Assembly: GCF_000687735.1 (NCBI RefSeq) | Contig: NZ_JHXL01000007.1 | Span: 1-64,000, forward strand | Origin: Acholeplasma equifetale ATCC 29724 | Lineage (GTDB): Bacteria; Bacillota_I; Bacilli_A; Acholeplasmatales; Acholeplasmataceae | Reading direction: 5' to 3' | DNA: 64,000 nt | In this document: piece by piece, positions 32,515-41,335 of the stretch | How positions within the stretch are numbered: position 1 is the stretch's first letter | How the letters are laid out: each line of letters opens with the position of its first letter | The notes under the pieces: model-generated | What the model saw: only the letters and a program-made list of their open reading frames with translations | The model's database searches: none | What the model was told of the DNA's origin: nothing | Position numbers and translations under genes: made by a program

Positions 32515-32748
32515 TTAAACTGTAACCACCGCGATGATGCCAGGAACGTTTTCTAACATCATTGATTCAATTCCTTGTTTAAGTGTAATATCAATCGCTG
32601 CACAACCATCACATGCTCCACCCATCTTGACATAAACAATACCATCTTCAATATTGACTAATTCGATATCTCCACCATCTCTTAAAATATATGGACGAAC
32701 TTTATTAATAATTTTTAATACTTGGTCTTTAGTGTTAGTATCTTCCAT
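32515..32748 (-). CDS. NifU-like iron-sulfur scaffold (NfuA/YutI type)
   Basis: A 77-aa NifU C-terminal domain protein that can hold or carry a [4Fe-4S] cluster for delivery to apo-enzymes. The cluster ligands C46 and C49 lie in GACDGCAAIDITLKQGIE, preceded by the usual RPYILRDGGDIEL. The size matches Bacillus YutI. A moderate ribosome-binding site (AAGGGAAG) precedes the ATG at 32748. Confidence 0.92.
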   Translation of the reverse strand: MEDTNTKDQVLKIINKVRPYILRDGGDIELVNIEDGIVYVKMGGACDGCAAIDITLKQGIESMMLENVPGIIAVVTV

Positions 32749-32780
32749 CTTAACACTTCCCTTCTTTTCATATCATTATA

Positions 32781-33059
32781 CTAAACATTTTCTTTTTTAA
32801 CTCGTTTTAAAACGAAAAACGGACAATTAACTGCACATGATTCATTAATATAGTCAGGAATTTTTTTATATCCATTAGGACTTTTCGGATCTTGAGAAAA
32901 TCCTTTAAGTCTTAAAATATCTCCTGATATATCACCAACAATATAAGTATATCGATCAAAAGCTACATCAACATATTTTTCAATAAACTTTTGTATATCA
33001 AATGCGTCACGGTAATTTTTAATAATTTCAAATTGTCCAAACTCTGTTTCAATAATCAT
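32781..33059 (-). CDS. YutD family protein (DUF1027)
   Basis: A 92-aa protein matching YutD: the N-terminal FEIIKNYRDAFDIQKF, FDRYTYIVGDISGDILRLKGF, and the C-terminal INESCAVNCPFFVLKR with two cysteines. The family is widespread in Firmicutes and its role is not established. It has AGGAGG ahead of the ATG at 33059 and sits between the cyclo-ligase gene and the NifU-like gene. Confidence 0.85.
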   Translation of the reverse strand: MIIETEFGQFEIIKNYRDAFDIQKFIEKYVDVAFDRYTYIVGDISGDILRLKGFSQDPKSPNGYKKIPDYINESCAVNCPFFVLKRVKKENV

Positions 33060-33068
33060 AAGGTCCTC

Positions 33069-33584
33069 CTATCCCATTAAAAATTTATCTAATGGAATAT
33101 CTAAATCACTTAGTGTAAACTCAATAATTTCATCTTCTAAATGAACACCTACTTTAATACCTTGGTTATACTTATTAAAGTATCTATCATAATACCCTTT
33201 ACCAAAACCTAGACGATAGTTTTTGTAACTTGCAAGTGAAGGTACTAAGTAATATTCAATTTTGTGTGAAACATCTAAATCACTTATCGGCTCATGAATT
33301 TGATAAGGTCCTATATTAAAACCTTTGGTTTTATCATATGACACAAATATCATATCATGACCAATAATTTTCGGAAATCCAAATACTTTATCTGGATATA
33401 AATTTATAAGATTTAACAAATTTATCTCAATATACATTGGATAATATATACCAATATATGTTGAATTTAAAAATTCTAAATCTTTTGATAAAGCTTCTAT
33501 AATTTTTGTTTCTGCCTTTTTTAATCTTCCATAATTATTTTTTCTTTTTTCGATAATTAATTTACGAATATCTGCTTTGTCCAT
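33069..33584 (-). CDS. 5-formyltetrahydrofolate cyclo-ligase
   Basis: Converts 5-formyl-THF to 5,10-methenyl-THF with ATP, salvaging folate. The 171-aa protein shows the N-terminal basic ATP-binding region (DKADIRKLIIEKRKNN), YPMYIEINLLNL, and the family signature YRLGFGKGYYDRYF near 122-135. It overlaps the PAS/GGDEF gene stop by one base (TAATG), so it is in the same operon as cdaA. Confidence 0.9.
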   Translation of the reverse strand: MDKADIRKLIIEKRKNNYGRLKKAETKIIEALSKDLEFLNSTYIGIYYPMYIEINLLNLINLYPDKVFGFPKIIGHDMIFVSYDKTKGFNIGPYQIHEPISDLDVSHKIEYYLVPSLASYKNYRLGFGKGYYDRYFNKYNQGIKVGVHLEDEIIEFTLSDLDIPLDKFLMG

Positions 33585-35167
33585 TACTTAATATCCTTAA
33601 AGTAACAACCTTGCCCTTTATATTTAGGATGGTTTGCAGTTTTTAATGCTAGCATTGCATTTTGGTATAAATCTTCTGCATTGATTGCATCATCATACAT
33701 TTGTGCAATACCAATTTTAACTTCTAAATCTACAGATAATGAACCATATTGAAGATTCATATTTAAATAATCTTCATCAGATTTAATACCTGAATGTAAA
33801 ATACTCATTTTTCTTTGATCAGTTATCGTAAATGCAAAATCTAATCCTGATAAACGATAAATATCTGAACTTTCTGAAATAAATGATTCTTTCATTTTAG
33901 CTACATATTGTGCCATAACCATGTTTCCGACACTTCTACCGTGTTCTTCATTAATTTGTGGAATATTTTTTAATGAGAAAATAGCTAATTGGAAAGGTCT
34001 TTTACTTTTGATTAGTGTTTGAATATCAGGAATTAAATAGTTTTCATCTTTAATATTATCTAAAACATCAATATTTGTTTTTCTAAAGTGTCGTTGTTGC
34101 ATTGGTGAAATGAGCCCCATAATTACTGATGATGATTTATCTTCAAATAATCTTTTACCCTTTTCTTTAACCCAAATATATTGACCATCAACTAATAATC
34201 TATAACTTGTTTTATATGTATCTTTTGTTTGAGTTAAACCAGAAATGGTTTGAAGATATTTTTTTAAATCATCTTTATCCATTAATTCTCTAAAGTCACT
34301 TAAATTCATCGTTTGACTTGGAAGATGTAATGCTTCTAATAAAACATCATTAACCCAAATTTCTTTTTGATCGAGATCAATATAAAATAATCCTTCATCT
34401 GTTAATTCAAGTGTTGCAATAAATTTATGTCTAATTGATTCAAGTTCATTGTCAGTTGTTTTCAACTCTTTTTCAATAGCCATTAATTCTTCTTCACTGC
34501 GTTTTTCACCGACAACCATAAATCCTTTATATCTTCCTAATACAAAGATTGGTTGAATATTTAAATGAAGAATAACTGCATCGCCTCTAAAATTATTAAA
34601 TTGTAATTCTAATTCTCTATGATCGTTTGAACTTACTTCTTTTTTATATTCAATAAAAAATTTTTCAACTGTTCTATCATTCGCATCTTCATTATTCATT
34701 TTTGTAAAACGAATTTTTGATTGAAAAACTGAAAACATTTTTTTACCAATAACATCATCTTTATCTAAGTTAAGTTCTCTTAAAAGCGATGAACTCATAT
34801 CTTTAATACGTTCTCTTTGATCAATAACAAAGTAAACATTCCATTTTGAATTTTTAATACCTTTAATGATGAGTTGATATTGACTACCATTAACTAATGC
34901 TAATCTAAACGTTTGATAGAGGGTTAATAAGAATACTGCATAATTTAGATATGTATAAATAATGTAATATAACAAGTAATTTTCATTAACTAAAATATAT
35001 GTTTCATATAAAAATAAGCATACAACAAAAACCGAAAGATTTAAAAAGGAAAAAGTTAATCTATTTTTTAACACCTTTTCCTTAAGTATACTTTCAGTAA
35101 TAACTAATACAATGATGAATATTGCAATAATGATACCAAATATTGGGTGTTGAGAAACATCTTGCAT
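33584..35167 (-). CDS. Membrane PAS protein with degenerate GGDEF domain
   Basis: I choose ATG 35167 (527 aa), with TGAGG at good spacing; an ATG at 35200 lies inside the neighbouring small gene. Three membrane helices (about 7-24, 38-56, 64-90) are followed by a PAS-like sensor (about 105-235), a short coiled coil (EEELMAIEKELKTTDNELES), a second PAS-like domain (about 258-360) and a GGDEF-fold domain (about 375-527). The active-site loop reads LSGLDFAF where GGDEF is expected, so diguanylate cyclase activity is unlikely. The layout recalls GdpP without its DHH phosphodiesterase part. It lies two genes after the c-di-AMP cyclase gene, which suggests a sensing role in that pathway. Confidence 0.75.
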   Translation of the reverse strand: MQDVSQHPIFGIIIAIFIIVLVITESILKEKVLKNRLTFSFLNLSVFVVCLFLYETYILVNENYLLYYIIYTYLNYAVFLLTLYQTFRLALVNGSQYQLIIKGIKNSKWNVYFVIDQRERIKDMSSSLLRELNLDKDDVIGKKMFSVFQSKIRFTKMNNEDANDRTVEKFFIEYKKEVSSNDHRELELQFNNFRGDAVILHLNIQPIFVLGRYKGFMVVGEKRSEEELMAIEKELKTTDNELESIRHKFIATLELTDEGLFYIDLDQKEIWVNDVLLEALHLPSQTMNLSDFRELMDKDDLKKYLQTISGLTQTKDTYKTSYRLLVDGQYIWVKEKGKRLFEDKSSSVIMGLISPMQQRHFRKTNIDVLDNIKDENYLIPDIQTLIKSKRPFQLAIFSLKNIPQINEEHGRSVGNMVMAQYVAKMKESFISESSDIYRLSGLDFAFTITDQRKMSILHSGIKSDEDYLNMNLQYGSLSVDLEVKIGIAQMYDDAINAEDLYQNAMLALKTANHPKYKGQGCYFKDIK

Positions 35168-35183
35168 AGTTTGAACCTCATTT

Positions 35184-35363
35184 TTATAAATATGGAACAA
35201 TATATTTAATTACTACAAATGTTAATGCGATAACGAAAGCTAAAACATAAACTAACCATTTATGTCTATCAAAGATACCAACTATTTTGCCTGAAAAATT
35301 TCTAGAACCAAAGAAACGTACAGGTTCAATCAAAAGTGTAATGATTTCTTTAAATATATTCAT
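35184..35363 (-). CDS. 59-aa single-pass membrane protein between cdaA and the PAS/GGDEF gene
   Basis: A small reading frame of 59 codons starts at ATG 35363, preceded by a perfect AGGAGG, and ends in TAA. Its N-terminal half is amphipathic and basic (MNIFKEIITLLIEPVRFFGS, then RNFSGKIVGIFDRHKW). Residues 36-58 form one membrane helix (WLVYVLAFVIALTFVVIKYIV). It begins 13 bases past the cdaA stop and ends 16 bases before the next ATG, so it fills the gap exactly and is very likely translated. No family is recognised. Its position is that of the CdaA regulator CdaR in other Firmicutes, but it lacks YbbR repeats. Confidence 0.8.
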   Translation of the reverse strand: MNIFKEIITLLIEPVRFFGSRNFSGKIVGIFDRHKWLVYVLAFVIALTFVVIKYIVPYL

Positions 35364-35376
35364 TGATTGATCCTCC

Positions 35377-36129
35377 TTATTTCATGAATAATGATAAATA
35401 CTCATTTAAAGCATTTTCATCTTTCATTTTTGTCATAACGCCGTTAATTGCGATACTAATACTACCTGTTTCTTCAGATACAATAACTGTTAAAGAGTCT
35501 GTGATTTCAGAAATACCTAATGCTGCACGGTGTCTTGATCCTGTTGTTTTTTCAAAGTTTTCGTTAGAAGTTAATACATAATAAGCACCTGCACACAAAA
35601 TTTTATCGCCACGAACAATAACTGCACCATCATGAAGTGGCGTATTTGGTGTAAAAATATTAATTAATAACTCATGACTAACATCGGCATTAAGCATAAT
35701 AGCTCGTTCTGAATATTGGTCAAGTGTATTAAACTTTTCAATAGTAATTAATCCACCAATTTTATTTTTAGAAAGTAATGTCACCGCTTTAATGATTTCA
35801 TTTTTTGTACGATCACTACCCATCATTACAGCACTTGACTTCGCTGTTTCTTTCCATAATGATTCTAATGTTAAACGAATATCAGGAGCACCAATAATAA
35901 TCATGAAAAATAAAAATACCCATGGTGCCATCATATATATATCTTTAGATATTGGTAACTCAAGTGTACTTGAAAGCCATAAAATAGCTAAAAGGAATAA
36001 GTAAAAAATAAACATAGAAAACATGCGTTTGTTATGTAAAACAAATCTTAAAATGAGTAGTACCAAAATGAATATTAAATAAAAATCAAGTAACATCCAA
36101 AATGATAATCCTTGTGCCCAATTTGGCAT
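35377..36129 (-). CDS. cdaA: Diadenylate cyclase CdaA (c-di-AMP synthase)
   Basis: Makes cyclic di-AMP from two ATP at the membrane. The 250-aa protein has three N-terminal helices (about 10-31, 36-53, 68-82) and a DisA_N/DAC domain (about 85-235). Both catalytic motifs are intact: DGA at 167-169 (LHDGAVIVRGD) and RHR at 199-201 (TTGSRHRAALG). In most Firmicutes cdaA is followed by cdaR and glmM; here it is followed by a 59-aa membrane protein and a PAS/degenerate-GGDEF protein. An extended -10 promoter lies upstream, divergent to hflX. c-di-AMP usually controls potassium and osmotic balance, which would matter in a wall-less cell. Confidence 0.95.
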   Translation of the reverse strand: MPNWAQGLSFWMLLDFYLIFILVLLILRFVLHNKRMFSMFIFYLFLLAILWLSSTLELPISKDIYMMAPWVFLFFMIIIGAPDIRLTLESLWKETAKSSAVMMGSDRTKNEIIKAVTLLSKNKIGGLITIEKFNTLDQYSERAIMLNADVSHELLINIFTPNTPLHDGAVIVRGDKILCAGAYYVLTSNENFEKTTGSRHRAALGISEITDSLTVIVSEETGSISIAINGVMTKMKDENALNEYLSLFMK

Positions 36130-36177
36130 AGCGCCACCACCTTATGTTAATTAAATACTATTTTTAAGTTTACTTAA

Positions 36178-36186
36178 ATTATATCA
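36178..36186 (-). promoter_or_regulatory. Extended -10 promoter for the cdaA operon
   Basis: TGATATAAT on the minus strand (36186-36178), 49 bases before the cdaA ATG. A near-mirror copy serves hflX on the other strand. Confidence 0.6.
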
Positions 36187-36223
36187 TGATATTTATCATA
36201 GCATAAATATAATTTAATAACTA

Positions 36224-36232
36224 TGATATAAT
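36224..36232 (+). promoter_or_regulatory. Extended -10 promoter for hflX
   Basis: TGATATAAT at 36224-36232, 32 bases before the hflX ATG; the -35 region is poor. It is divergent from the cdaA promoter. Confidence 0.6.
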
Positions 36233-36264
36233 CACATATAGATTCTAAAAAGGATAAAAATTTT

Positions 36265-37512
36265 ATGAATGAAACAACACGTGCAATTTTAGTTGCATTG
36301 AACTATAAAACAGATTTAAATCTTACAAAGATTTCAATTGAAGAACTTAAAGGATTGGCACATGCAAACCGCATTAAAGTTGTTGATACCGTTATACAAT
36401 CAAGTGATCGAATTGATCCTCGTTTTTATATTGGTTCAGGAAAAGTTAACGAAATTAAGCGATCTGTTGAAATATTAAATATTGATGTTGTTATATTTGA
36501 TGATACACTATCTCCTGCTCAAATTAGAAATTTAGAGTCTGTTTTAGAAACTCAAATTATTGACCGTTCATTTTTAATTTTACAAATTTTTGCAGAACGT
36601 GCAAAAACACGTCAAGCAATGCTAGAGGTTTCATTAGCTCAAAAATTATATTTACTACCTAGATTAATTGGAATGAGTAAATCATTATCACGTCAAGGTG
36701 GTGGTTCTTTCAATGCAAAAGGGCCCGGTGAAACAAAGTTAGAACTTGATAGACGTAAAATACATGAGGAAATCTCTCAAATTAAGGCTGAATTAAAAGA
36801 AATCAAAAAGACGTTAGAAATCAATCGTAAACAACGTATTGAAAATGAAATACCCGTGGTTGCATTAGTAGGATATACGAATGCAGGAAAAAGCTCTTTA
36901 ATGAACTATTTTAGTGAACATTATGCCCAAGATAAAACATTAGTCTTTGAAGAAAATATGTTGTTTGCTACATTAGATACAAAAGCAAAACGCATTAAAA
37001 TAAACAACTATCCACCTTTTATCTTAATTGATACCGTAGGTTTTATTTCCAAACTTCCACCTGAATTAATTAATTCTTTTGAATCTACCTTATCAGACAT
37101 TCAATCTGCTCAACTTATATTACATGTTATTGATGGATTAAATCCTACAGAATTAGAAATTCAATTAACTCAACAAATCTTAAAAAATCTAGGTATTTTA
37201 GATACACCAAGAGTATTGGTTGTAACCAAACGCGATTTAAGATTATATCCACCAATCCTTAAAGATGATTACTTATATGTATCAAGTAAAACGGGTGAAG
37301 GTATGGAAGAACTTATTCAATCAATTTTTTCAAATATTTATAAAGATTCAAGAATCTATAAATTTATAATTCCTTTCCAAGATATGCGTATATTTGATGA
37401 AATTAAAAACGATATTACTGTTCTTGATATGAATTATGTTGAAAATGGTTTAGAATTAAGAGCATTAATTCCACAAGCAATTGTTCGTAGAATAGAAAAA
37501 TATTTTAAATAA
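36265..37512 (+). CDS. hflX: Ribosome-associated GTPase HflX
   Basis: A GTPase that binds 50S subunits and splits stalled ribosomes after stress. The 415 aa include the HflX N-terminal domain (DRIDPRFYIGSGKVNEIKR, VIFDDTLSPAQIRNLE), the glycine-rich hallmark RQGGGSFNAKGPGETKLE, and the G domain with G1 GYTNAGKSS at 203-211, DTVGFI near 256-261 and VTKRD near 313-317. The gene is monocistronic, divergent from cdaA, and ends in a bidirectional terminator shared with dusB. Confidence 0.95.
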   Translation: MNETTRAILVALNYKTDLNLTKISIEELKGLAHANRIKVVDTVIQSSDRIDPRFYIGSGKVNEIKRSVEILNIDVVIFDDTLSPAQIRNLESVLETQIIDRSFLILQIFAERAKTRQAMLEVSLAQKLYLLPRLIGMSKSLSRQGGGSFNAKGPGETKLELDRRKIHEEISQIKAELKEIKKTLEINRKQRIENEIPVVALVGYTNAGKSSLMNYFSEHYAQDKTLVFEENMLFATLDTKAKRIKINNYPPFILIDTVGFISKLPPELINSFESTLSDIQSAQLILHVIDGLNPTELEIQLTQQILKNLGILDTPRVLVVTKRDLRLYPPILKDDYLYVSSKTGEGMEELIQSIFSNIYKDSRIYKFIIPFQDMRIFDEIKNDITVLDMNYVENGLELRALIPQAIVRRIEKYFK

Positions 37513-37538
37513 AAATACTCTCAATTTTGAGAGTATTT
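37513..37538. terminator. Bidirectional terminator between hflX and dusB
   Basis: A 10-bp stem ATACTCTCAA/TTGAGAGTAT is flanked by A and T runs on both sides. It starts at the hflX stop and ends 3 bases before the dusB stop. Confidence 0.85.
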
Positions 37539-37540
37539 GT

Positions 37541-38521
37541 TTATTTTTTTATCATTTCATCAAAATACTTATTAACGTGCATTAGAAATGCTTCTTTTGT
37601 TTCAATACGTGATAGTTCTTTTCTAACTTCACTTGCATTAGTTAATCCTTTTAAATACCAAGGACCATGACTACGCATTTCTAAACATGCAATATGTTCC
37701 CCCTTGATGCGTACTAAATCTAAAAAGTGACGAATCATTAAGTCTCTTACTTCAGTAACTTTTCTTTCTGGAATTGGTTCATTATTTAAATATGCATTAA
37801 TTTCTCTAAATATCCATGGGTTACCTAATGCTGCACGTCCAATAACTACAGCATCACATCCTGTGTATTCTAACATTCTTTTAGCACTCGGACCATCAAC
37901 AACATTTCCATTACCAAATACAGGAATAGATACTGCTTCTTTAACCGCTTTGATAATATCTAAATCAGGTTCTCCACTATAACCTTGTGCGCGTGTTCTA
38001 GCATGTATTGTAATAGCTTTAGCACCTGCTTTTTCTGCCATTTTTGCTACTTCAACAGCATTAATTGATTTATCATCCCAACCAGAACGAATTTTTACTG
38101 TGACTGGTTTAGACACTTTTTCGCTGATTGCTTTGACGATATCATATATTTTTTGTGGATCTTTCATTAAGGCCGCACCAGCTTGTGCAGAAATTGCAAC
38201 TTTTGGTACAGGGCATCCCATATTAATATCAATAAAGTCACAATTTGAATTTTTATCAATAAACATTGCTGCTTCAACCATGGTTTCTAAATCACTACCA
38301 AAGATCTGTTGTGCACATGGTTTTTCTTCTTCTGTCATGTATAATAATTCTAGTGTCTTTTTATTTTGATGAAAGATACCTTTATCAGATACCATTTCTG
38401 CATAAACAACGCCAGCACCGTATTCTCTTGCTAATAAGCGAAATGGAGAATTGGAAACTCCAGCCATTGGTGCTAAGATTAATTTATTTTTTATTTCGTA
38501 ATTTCCTAATTTAAAACTCAT
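37541..38521 (-). CDS. dusB: tRNA-dihydrouridine synthase B
   Basis: An FMN-dependent enzyme that reduces uridine to dihydrouridine in the tRNA D-loop. The 326-aa TIM barrel shows LAPMAGVSNSPFRLLAREYG near 17-36, the family signature DINMGCPVPKV near 98-108 with the catalytic-type Cys, the KIRSGWDD phosphate strand near 147-154 and HARTRAQGYSG near 173-183. C-terminal helices (MRSHGPWYLKGL) bind tRNA. It is a single gene with its own TGATAAAAT promoter-like element upstream (38546-38538). Confidence 0.93.
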   Translation of the reverse strand: MSFKLGNYEIKNKLILAPMAGVSNSPFRLLAREYGAGVVYAEMVSDKGIFHQNKKTLELLYMTEEEKPCAQQIFGSDLETMVEAAMFIDKNSNCDFIDINMGCPVPKVAISAQAGAALMKDPQKIYDIVKAISEKVSKPVTVKIRSGWDDKSINAVEVAKMAEKAGAKAITIHARTRAQGYSGEPDLDIIKAVKEAVSIPVFGNGNVVDGPSAKRMLEYTGCDAVVIGRAALGNPWIFREINAYLNNEPIPERKVTEVRDLMIRHFLDLVRIKGEHIACLEMRSHGPWYLKGLTNASEVRKELSRIETKEAFLMHVNKYFDEMIKK

Positions 38522-38581
38522 TTATATTCACCTTTGAGTATTTTATCACAAAATTCAATTATAATAATGTAGAGGTGCACA

Positions 38582-39469
38582 ATGAAAGATTATAGTGTTA
38601 TTGGTTTAGCATACAATAAAGAAATAAGAATATATACATCAGTATCAACACATCTTGTAAATGAGGCTCAAAAAATTCATCAATCACATCCTACAGCTAC
38701 TGCTGCTTTTGGTCGTTTTTTAACTCAAAGCGCAATGATGAGTTTAATGTATAAAGATGGTGAACGATTGACTTTAAAAATCGAAGGTGATGGACCTATT
38801 GGATCAATGACCGTTGAAGCTATCAATGGAATTGTTCGTGGATTTATGTTAAATCCATATGTTTACATTAAATATGAAGACGGTCCTAAAAAAGGAAAAC
38901 TTAATGTAGGTGCTGCAGTAGGTAGAGGATTTATTTATGTAACCCGTGATTGGAAAGGCAATTATTTTACATCATCGAGCCCACTTCAATCTGGTGAAAT
39001 CGGTGATGATTTCACTTACTATTATGCCGTAAGTGAACAAACACCATCTGCTGTTGGATTAGGCGTTTTAGTCGATCGAGATTCAAGCGTTAAAGTAAGT
39101 GGTGGATTTATTGTTCAAGTATTACCAAATGCAAGTCAAGAAACTATCGAAAAAGTAGAAAAAATAATACAGAATACACCTTCTGTTACGGATTTGTTAC
39201 TCAAACTTCAAACACCTGAAAAAATGTTAAGTTATTTAGCTGATGGTACAGAAAATATTTTAGAAAAACATGAAATTAAATATGAATGTACTTGTAATAA
39301 AGATAAATTTAGAAAATCTCTAATGACGTTAAATATTCAGTCATTAGAAGAAATACTAAATGAAGATAAAAAAGCTCATATCACGTGTAATTTTTGTAAA
39401 AAAGAATATACATTTGATGAAAATGAATTAAAAAAAATGCTTAAAGAAAAAAGAGAAATCAATGAATAA
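38582..39469 (+). CDS. hslO: Redox-regulated chaperone Hsp33
   Basis: A holdase activated by oxidation of its zinc centre. At 295 aa it is full length. The zinc ligands are C236 and C238 (CTC) and C269 and C272 (CNFC), the CXC-CX2C pattern of Hsp33. The N-terminal core contains GRFLTQSAMMSLMYKDGERL and GGFIVQVLPNAS. It is transcribed alone, between dusB and maf on the opposite strand, and ends in a hairpin. Confidence 0.95.
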   Translation: MKDYSVIGLAYNKEIRIYTSVSTHLVNEAQKIHQSHPTATAAFGRFLTQSAMMSLMYKDGERLTLKIEGDGPIGSMTVEAINGIVRGFMLNPYVYIKYEDGPKKGKLNVGAAVGRGFIYVTRDWKGNYFTSSSPLQSGEIGDDFTYYYAVSEQTPSAVGLGVLVDRDSSVKVSGGFIVQVLPNASQETIEKVEKIIQNTPSVTDLLLKLQTPEKMLSYLADGTENILEKHEIKYECTCNKDKFRKSLMTLNIQSLEEILNEDKKAHITCNFCKKEYTFDENELKKMLKEKREINE

Positions 39470-39482
39470 GATTTCTCTTTTT
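39447..39482. terminator. Bidirectional terminator between hslO and maf
   Basis: A 13-bp stem AAAAAGAGAAATC/GATTTCTCTTTTT encloses a 9-base loop that contains the end of hslO. Its A and T ends make it usable in both directions. Confidence 0.75.
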
Positions 39483-40043
39483 CTATAGTGGATATTTTTT
39501 TAATCTTTCAATAACTTCTTTTAGTGGTAAACCCATAATCGTATGGAAATCACCCTTAAACCCTTTAATAAAGTCATTAACAACACTTTGAATTGCATAT
39601 GCCCCTGCTTTATCCATTGGTTCTTTAGTTGAAATATATGCATAAATTTCTTCATCAGTAATGTCATTAAATATGACATAAGAAGTTGATATAAAGTTTT
39701 CAATTTTTCCTTTATAAACAATTGATACTGCGGTATGCACTTCATGTGTTCGATTTGATAATTTTTTTAACATGCGATAAGCATCTTCTTCATCTTTTGG
39801 CTTTCCTAAAATTTCATTGTCGATAACTACAATTGTATCTGCTGTTAATATAACATGATCCTTATAATTTTCATAAATTGATAGGGCTTTTTGTTTCGCC
39901 ATTTCTGAAACATACTCTTTTGGATCATATGCACTTTTATCAATTGAATCTTCATCAAAGTTTGGTTTGATAGTTAAAAAATCAATACCAGCACTCTCTA
40001 ATAATTCTTTTCTTCTTGGTGACGTCGAACCTAAAATTAACAT
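39483..40043 (-). CDS. maf: Maf family nucleoside triphosphate pyrophosphatase
   Basis: House-cleaning hydrolysis of non-canonical or excess dTTP/UTP-type nucleotides. The 186 aa carry LILGSTSPRRKELLESAGI at 2-20, VILTADTIVVIDNEILGKP near 65-83, HEVHTAVSIV near 100-109 and the C-terminal KGDFHTIMGLPL, all standard for Maf/YhdE. It is a single gene, convergent with hslO and divergent from tilS. Confidence 0.93.
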   Translation of the reverse strand: MLILGSTSPRRKELLESAGIDFLTIKPNFDEDSIDKSAYDPKEYVSEMAKQKALSIYENYKDHVILTADTIVVIDNEILGKPKDEEDAYRMLKKLSNRTHEVHTAVSIVYKGKIENFISTSYVIFNDITDEEIYAYISTKEPMDKAGAYAIQSVVNDFIKGFKGDFHTIMGLPLKEVIERLKKYPL

Positions 40044-40063
40044 CTTTAAATACCCTTCTTTAG

Positions 40064-40072
40064 TGATATAAT
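40064..40072 (+). promoter_or_regulatory. Extended -10 promoter for the tilS-hpt-ftsH-rqcP operon
   Basis: TGATATAAT at 40064-40072, 33 bases before the tilS start codon, with TTTGGAGGT as the ribosome-binding site. Confidence 0.6.
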
Positions 40073-40105
40073 ATTATATAGTATATATAATTTGGAGGTT
40101 TTATC

Positions 40106-41335
40106 TTGATTTCTTTAAACCTTGATAAGAAACAACGATATATTGTGTCAGTTAGTGGTGGCGTTGACTCCATGGTTTTAATGCACCTTATGCTAAAAAA
40201 ATATAATATTGTTGTTGTTCACTTTGATCATCAAGTAAGAGTTGACAGTTATAAAGATAATGAACTCATCCAAAATTATATTAAGAATTTTAATATACCG
40301 TATCATTATATCAAATTATCTATAAAAAATGGTAATTTTCAGGAGAAAGCAAGAAACGAAAGATATCATCATTTAAAAGAAATCGCAGATCAATATAACA
40401 CACCTTATATTGTCACAGCACATCATTTAGACGACCTCGCAGAAACTATTTTAATGAAGTTGGCTCGAGGTTCAAACCTTTATGGATATGCAGGATTCAA
40501 AGAAATAACATATGTTGATAATTATATTATCTTAAGACCTTTAATTCATTATGAAAAAAACGACCTTATCAATTATGCAAATCAACATAATATCCCATAT
40601 TTAAATGATTCTTCTAATTTTAAAAAAGATTATTTTAGAAATAGAATTCGTTTAGAAGTTTTACCATTAATTAAGCGTGAAGGTTATCATCTTCAAAAGT
40701 TTTTAGACTATTCAAATCAAGTATCTCAAGCTTTTGATTATATACGTCTAGAAACTAAAAAATTTCTAAATGATTCTTCTGTTTTTTCACTTCATTCATT
40801 TAAAAATTTACATAAAGCTATTCAGTTTGATATTATTGCTTATCTTCTTGAAAGTATTCATGTTGAATTATCTCAAAAAAAACTTGATTTCATTCATAAA
40901 TCATTATTAAATGATCATAAACCAAATATTGATATTAAACTTTCTAATCGCTATATTTTAAGAAAAACTTATGATGACATATATATTGTTGAAAATAAGC
41001 AAGAAAGTAAACCAAAATTGCCTATTCTCAATATTTCACACAAAAAGGTAAGCGATTCCATGAATAGTGTTGAGATATGTTATAATAAATTAGATTTTCC
41101 ATTACAAATAAGACACCGTAAACCAGGTGATGTATTACATTTTACCTTTGGTAAGAAAAAACTTAAAAGTTATCTTATTGATAAAAAGATTCCTTTACAT
41201 CAACGAAATCAGTTATGGATAGTTACTGATCAAAACGATACCATTCTTTGGATACCTGGATTATATAAAAATGAGACTTTAGGAAATCAAGAAAAACTCT
41301 ATATATCCATAAAGGAGTCTAAGTATGCACAATGA
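40106..41335 (+). CDS. tilS: tRNA(Ile)-lysidine synthase
   Basis: Converts C34 of tRNA-Ile(CAU) to lysidine so that it reads AUA, an essential step in this AT-rich genome. The 409-aa protein starts at TTG, supported by GGAGGT 6 bases upstream. The PP-loop SGGVDS is at 17-22, with VVHFDHQVR near 35-43, the family NERYHHLKEIADQYNTPYI and HHLDDLAETILMKLARGS. The C-terminal domain contains IRHRKPGDVLHF. It overlaps the next gene, hpt, by 11 bases. Confidence 0.94.
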   Translation: MISLNLDKKQRYIVSVSGGVDSMVLMHLMLKKYNIVVVHFDHQVRVDSYKDNELIQNYIKNFNIPYHYIKLSIKNGNFQEKARNERYHHLKEIADQYNTPYIVTAHHLDDLAETILMKLARGSNLYGYAGFKEITYVDNYIILRPLIHYEKNDLINYANQHNIPYLNDSSNFKKDYFRNRIRLEVLPLIKREGYHLQKFLDYSNQVSQAFDYIRLETKKFLNDSSVFSLHSFKNLHKAIQFDIIAYLLESIHVELSQKKLDFIHKSLLNDHKPNIDIKLSNRYILRKTYDDIYIVENKQESKPKLPILNISHKKVSDSMNSVEICYNKLDFPLQIRHRKPGDVLHFTFGKKKLKSYLIDKKIPLHQRNQLWIVTDQNDTILWIPGLYKNETLGNQEKLYISIKESKYAQ

